Below are positions 44,401 to 50,400 of a stretch of 64,000 nucleotides of DNA, one piece after another. Location: NCBI GenBank assembly GCA_947359465.1, contig OX375881.1:74175914-74239913 (forward strand), given 5' to 3'. Each line of letters begins with the position of its first letter. Position 1 is the first letter of the stretch. The DNA comes from Metellina segmentata. Lineage: Eukaryota > Arthropoda > Arachnida > Araneae > Tetragnathidae. The notes beneath the pieces were generated by a model that made no database searches, was not told the DNA's origin, and saw only the letters and a list, made by a program, of their open reading frames with translations. The position numbers were made by a program, and so were the translations under genes.

Positions 44401-47400
44401 TGCGAAAGAAGTGATATAAATAGAACAAAATGGACGACACACTTCATTGCTCAATTACAGTATTCTTGCTTCAATGTGCATTCAACTGATCTTATATCAA
44501 TTGGAATAAGAACATGATTACATTTTCTATAAAATAGACATGCCCACATGTGTTCTGGTTTGAAATATATTCTGGCTCGCCAGAGTAGAACCCAACAAGA
44601 AAGCGAAGGGTAGAATAAGACCATGACAGATGCAACTTCGTTGTGAAATAAAAATTATTTTGTTGATTTAATACGAAAATGAAAGAAAATTGACAATGCA
44701 AGTTTTACATCACTTTACACCAACATTCCCCCCCCCCTCCATGCTGACAAGTACAAAGATTGGATTACATTCATTTGTCAGGACATTGTGTACAATTCTT
44801 TCACAAAATTTAAGTTTCCATAAAAATTAAATTTGAAATTAAATACCTTTGCATTTCTTTTTCTAAACTCAAATTAAAATGCTGCATGCATTCTATTGAA
44901 ATCACAATTTTGAATCAATTTTGTGGTGAAGTACGTGCTTGATGAATGCAGATTCAGGCAATTGTAACAAACGTAAACAATATCATGGGATCATGAGGAG
45001 ACGGTAGTAGCCAATCACAGCTAGAGTATAATTTTACTACAAAGGATCACTTAATCCGCCATTTGAGAATACGGTTCTTGATGATCCACGATTTAACTAT
45101 GAGCCACTGATCATTAGGTTAACTTGAGACTTGTGAAAATAGCCATTAGTGTACATCTGTAATCTGGTACAATGAAGTGCTTTGTTTTATCTTTATATAA
45201 CTGCATTTGTTTGTCTTGCATCTTTGATATATAATTGGATATTTTACTGTTTGGAAACAACAATTAAGTATTTATGCACAAACAGATACTTACCTATATT
45301 TTCCTAACCTTCGCTCCCAAAAAGTATTCGTTGTTATGGGATCCTTGCTGAGTTTTATTGAAACACCAACATTATTAGCAGCCAGCTCAACAGTTTTCTT
45401 TAATAGTTCATCTCTTTTATCACAAATAAAAAAATGCTGAAGGGAAAGAAAGTAAAAGACAATGTTGAAGATATTTTAAATGTATCCGTGAAATTACTCA
45501 AAGAAATAAAAATATATAAATAAGTATCTTCAGATTATTGAAATTTTAAAATGATTAAAATCAATTTATACTATAAACTTTTTTTCTTCCTCAAATTTTT
45601 ATCTGCCTGAAAAATTGAAGACTAAATTATTTGAGTTGCTTGAGGTTTTTAAGGTGCAAGGGCCATTTGTAGGCATGCTACACCAGACACAAGACATACA
45701 ATATCAAGTAACAGACATACACACAATGAAAGTTTTTACTAAGACAGAAGACAGAAATACAAACAGGAAGGAATGTCTGTGAAAGGAATTAAACCTCGCC
45801 ATCTACAACTCAAAAGTTGTTAGCACAGTGGGTATACCCATTAAGTCTTAAATTATAGAGGGGAAACTTTTAGACATATAGCTCCCACATTGAGTAATAT
45901 AAGCACCCTCACTTTTGTTACATAACTTTTCGAATCAATTTGAATTTAGATCTGATTAGACTAAGTGATGAATTAACATTATGAGCATGTTTAATTACAA
46001 TTTGACAGTAAACATGTGATTAATAAAAATATAATTAAGGAAATGAATAAAGGTTAGTTGGATTTTATGATACAAGAGACATATTTGACTAAGTTGTGCC
46101 AAACATCAAGTAAATGTGGACACACACAAGGAGTTTTACTGATACAGATGAGAGATATACAACCAGGTGAGGAATCAAATCTGTGTCGCCTACAAATCAC
46201 ATGTTGCTAGGGGAATGGGGAAACCCCACTGAGGCATGGCAATCCCAAATGAAAGATAAGTACTCCTATGTAGGGGGTTGATTGAACTGCTGCAACTAAA
46301 TTCCTCAATTTGCATTTGAATAACACCAACAGCATGGGGCAAAGCATTGTCATAATGCAATTCCTTGACTAAACATTCCTCTCCTTTTGTTTTGAATTGT
46401 GTGCCTAAGTTTTTTCAACTTACTTTCTCACCATATTATCACTCATTGCACTTTCACTATAAATCTCTGTAATTTGACAATGAACTTCAGCAGGCTTCAC
46501 ATTCCTTGCATTCAAGAAACAAATTAGACAAAATCTCACTGTCTACGGGTTTTTTGACTATCTAAACCATTTCTAATGATCACAACAAACTAAAAACACA
46601 ACATTGATTGACCGTAATGGTATCAGTGGAAAGGTAATGAACGAGGAAGACTATTGTGCATGCGTGGAGCACTATCAGTAGTGCTGCAGTGGCGGAAGAA
46701 GAAAACAGAACTTACTTTCCGGACGAGCCTCGTACATAAAATATTATAAGCTATTAATTACCATGACTGAGTTCTGATAAGATTGAACTGAGCCAAATGA
46801 TTAAACTATGTAAGTATACAGGGTGGCAACATAATCCTTGAAAAAAAGTTCCCTGATATTTCCATGATTGCCCTGATAGTCTCACAAAAATTTCCCTGAT
46901 TTTCCAATTCCCTTAAGAAATGTTGTGATCCGTGATTGGTATCGATATACAGTATCTACACAACACTATTTTAAATATTTAGGGTCAGAGGGTGTAAAAG
47001 GATAATTCTCCACAAATATTTTGTATTTTTTCTCTACTGATATTTTAATTGTTATTGTAAGGGTTGGAAACCTTAATGGAACTCTAAAATTGCAATTGAA
47101 AAAACTGGAGAAAAAATGCAAAATACTATGATTGTGAACTTTTTACACCTGACCCTACATTGTCACACTATTCATCAAAAACAAATGCAAACATACAAAA
47201 ATGTAAATGCAAACAAAAATAATTAATTTAATACACAAAAATAATTAATTTAATACACAAAAAACATCATTTGTTACACAAATTTCAAATTGTATCCCAC
47301 AAGTTGTATCGCTAGCCTCACGGCGACCAAGATGCTGCAGCCGCAAAAAAAATAGCGGCGGCGGTTTTCGCGGTGTTAAAAAATTACGACGTTAAGGTTC

Positions 47401-50400
47401 TTTATTCGAATTACAATTTAGGCGAATACAATTTATTCTATTCTCAAAAGTACTCGTAATCGCACATCTCTAAATAGGACAAACAACAATGGTAGTCGTT
47501 TAAATTGTCAAAAATTCCCTGATTTTTTGTAAAATTTGGACATTTTCCCTGAGATTTCCCTGATTTTTCCAGAAATAAAAAATTCCCTGAGAATTCCCTG
47601 ATTTCCCGGTTTTCCAGGTTCTGTTACCACCCTGGTATATATAATTAACTATACCTATTAACTGAATAGTATGATTTTCCATACAATCACTTGAGTCATG
47701 ATACATGAATTGCTTCCCAAAAATTGAATCGACTCACAAAAACTTAAAATATAAAAAAACTACTTTTTTTTAACTCAATAAACTGTCTTTAAGTATAAAG
47801 TAGTCCAGTTTCTTACCAGGCGGCCAAATTCATTGTTTTCTATCACAAAGCCACCTTCACGATCAGAAACAGGAATCAATTTTTCAATGCTTTTATAATC
47901 ATAGGTAGCAATTACATTGCCACTAGTAATGTCCTTTTGCTCCAGAGAAGCGGGACCAAGCTCTAGTAAAACAGGAAAAGTGCTATCGGACCAATGCAGC
48001 TTTAAAGCTTGGTAGTTCTGCAAAAGACATTTTAATGTATGTTTTTTCAGAGGAAAGATAAAACAGGTAGAAATTCAGATTAATTACATATGGTATAAAT
48101 TTATGCAATAAGGTAGAAGCAGAAATAATTAAAAATTTAAACCAACAAAATTTTGTATACTTTACAACTGTCTATAATTTGTGACATAAATGCGTAGCAT
48201 AAAATGACCTCCCTTTTTTTAATAACAAAAATATTTTGATACTTTTAAAAGTTATGCAGTTCATTGTAAAATTCAATACAATTTATTGCAATAGAAAGAA
48301 GTTTAGATGTGCATTCAGTTAATTTTAAGGCATGCTAGATTTTGTATTACATCTCCATTATTTCAATTTCTGAAACTATTGAGATTCAATATTCAAATTG
48401 TATTGCTTGAAGTTCTGAGAATAATCACACTATAAATTATATTTAAAAAAATTCAGTATAAAGAGTTTTAAAGAATTCACATTTTTACAAGTTTTAGGTT
48501 TCATCAACATCACTATAAAACATAAAGCTTTTGTGAATGTGTAGTAATTAAATACCAATAATTTAAGTCATTATAGGAATCGGCTGTTTTATAGACTTTA
48601 TAAATTGTTCAAGCTGAATTTTTTTGCAAAGTTTTAACTTGTTTTAGATGTTTAAAAGTATTTCAGAATAAAGACTAGAAATTGTAGAATTAATAATTTC
48701 TAAACTAAATTTAAAAAAAAATCATTAGAATATTCCATTTAAAACATAAAATAAATATATAAACTAGTCTTCAGTGCTTGTAAAAAGTTTCTTTTCATAC
48801 TGTAACAAAACATACAAAGTGTTCATGACATAAAAGAAAAAAGGGTAGAATTAATTACAATAGTATAAAAGATTATATAACAACATACAAAGATTTGTAC
48901 AATTGATACATAAAAAAATTGCAGCAGTAATACAAAAATTTAAAAACATCAATTTTTCTATACTTACCACAGCTACATAGTTTGATTCAGCAAATTTGTT
49001 CCTAAACCTCTATAAAAGATAAATTTATATTGTTAAATTAAGAATGAAAAAAAGTTGCATTGCTTTTACACATTTTTACTACTACATATTACCTTATATA
49101 TAAATACATTTATAACCAAATCCACGAAACCTACACTTTCAAGACTAATTTTGATTCAAAGACATACACAACTACTGAATTTAGTTGACCATTAACACTG
49201 TTTTTGAAAGAGTAATCCACTAATACATCCATCAGTTACATGGAAGCCAATAACAAAGCAGATCACTCTTTAACAATAACCCACAGAGAAACTTGCAAAA
49301 ACATTAAAAAATAAAAAAGTTAAAAGTATCATATGCTGTTTCTTCATAACTTACAAAGAATGCATTGTTTTCAAAATTGCTCATAAAAACTTTAAGACGT
49401 CCATCAATTTAAGTACTTACTGAAGTGCCTACTGGGTAATGAAATTATTTCACAGCCTTCTAAAAACTGCGAGTCCTTGACATTTGTTTAGTTTAGCTTC
49501 AATTGTCAAAAAGCTTACTTGAAAACTGAAGGTAATATATTGCTAGAATCTGTATCATGCAGTTGGACAGAAAGTATCTGGTTTCATTATTAGTAATTTC
49601 ATTTCAGAGGATTTAGAAACTCACTCATGTAATTTAATAAACAATGCATAATGTTGTAACAATTTAAATAAATAATATTCAATAAATTTTGACAACATTC
49701 GAACTTCACATGAAAAATCAAATCTCTCATGAGGCACAGCCATTCACTTTTAAAATTTATTTCAAAAGTTTTAAATCAAATTATCATTATTAAATTACAT
49801 ACTAATGCTTCAGTGAGTATTTCAGCTCTAAGATCTGATGAAAACTTCATAGAATCATTTTTTCTCCCTTTTCTCATTATGATAGTAAATTCATCTGTTG
49901 TTTGGCCTTTAGCTGTAGGCACGATGTTAACAAAATCACTGTATGACCACTAAACAGAAGAATATTAATGACAAAAATGCAACAAAGTGTGTTTTTACAA
50001 AATTTAATGCATACAATAAACTACTCTACTCACTTTCTCACCAAATTTGATACAGGAAATAAAAAAAAGCAATATATACAGCAGTTATACAAGATCTGAG
50101 CTAACATGAGTGCAATATTTTAATAATTCAGTGCTTTTTCAATTGGAAAAAAAAAATGTAAAAATAATTTTAATTCAATTGGATCTAATGAATAGAAAAT
50201 CAAAACTTATCCAGTAAAATTTTGAATACTAACTTGATTTGTGACTTCTAGTTTTCCTGGGTTGTAAGTAGATATGCCCATGGTACCAATGGAAAATATT
50301 CTTTTATACCTACAAAGTTTCAAATGATATAGTACTAAACATTACCATTTAGAAAATGCTAGACCCATAATTTCTACACATAATTCTATTAACATTTGTC

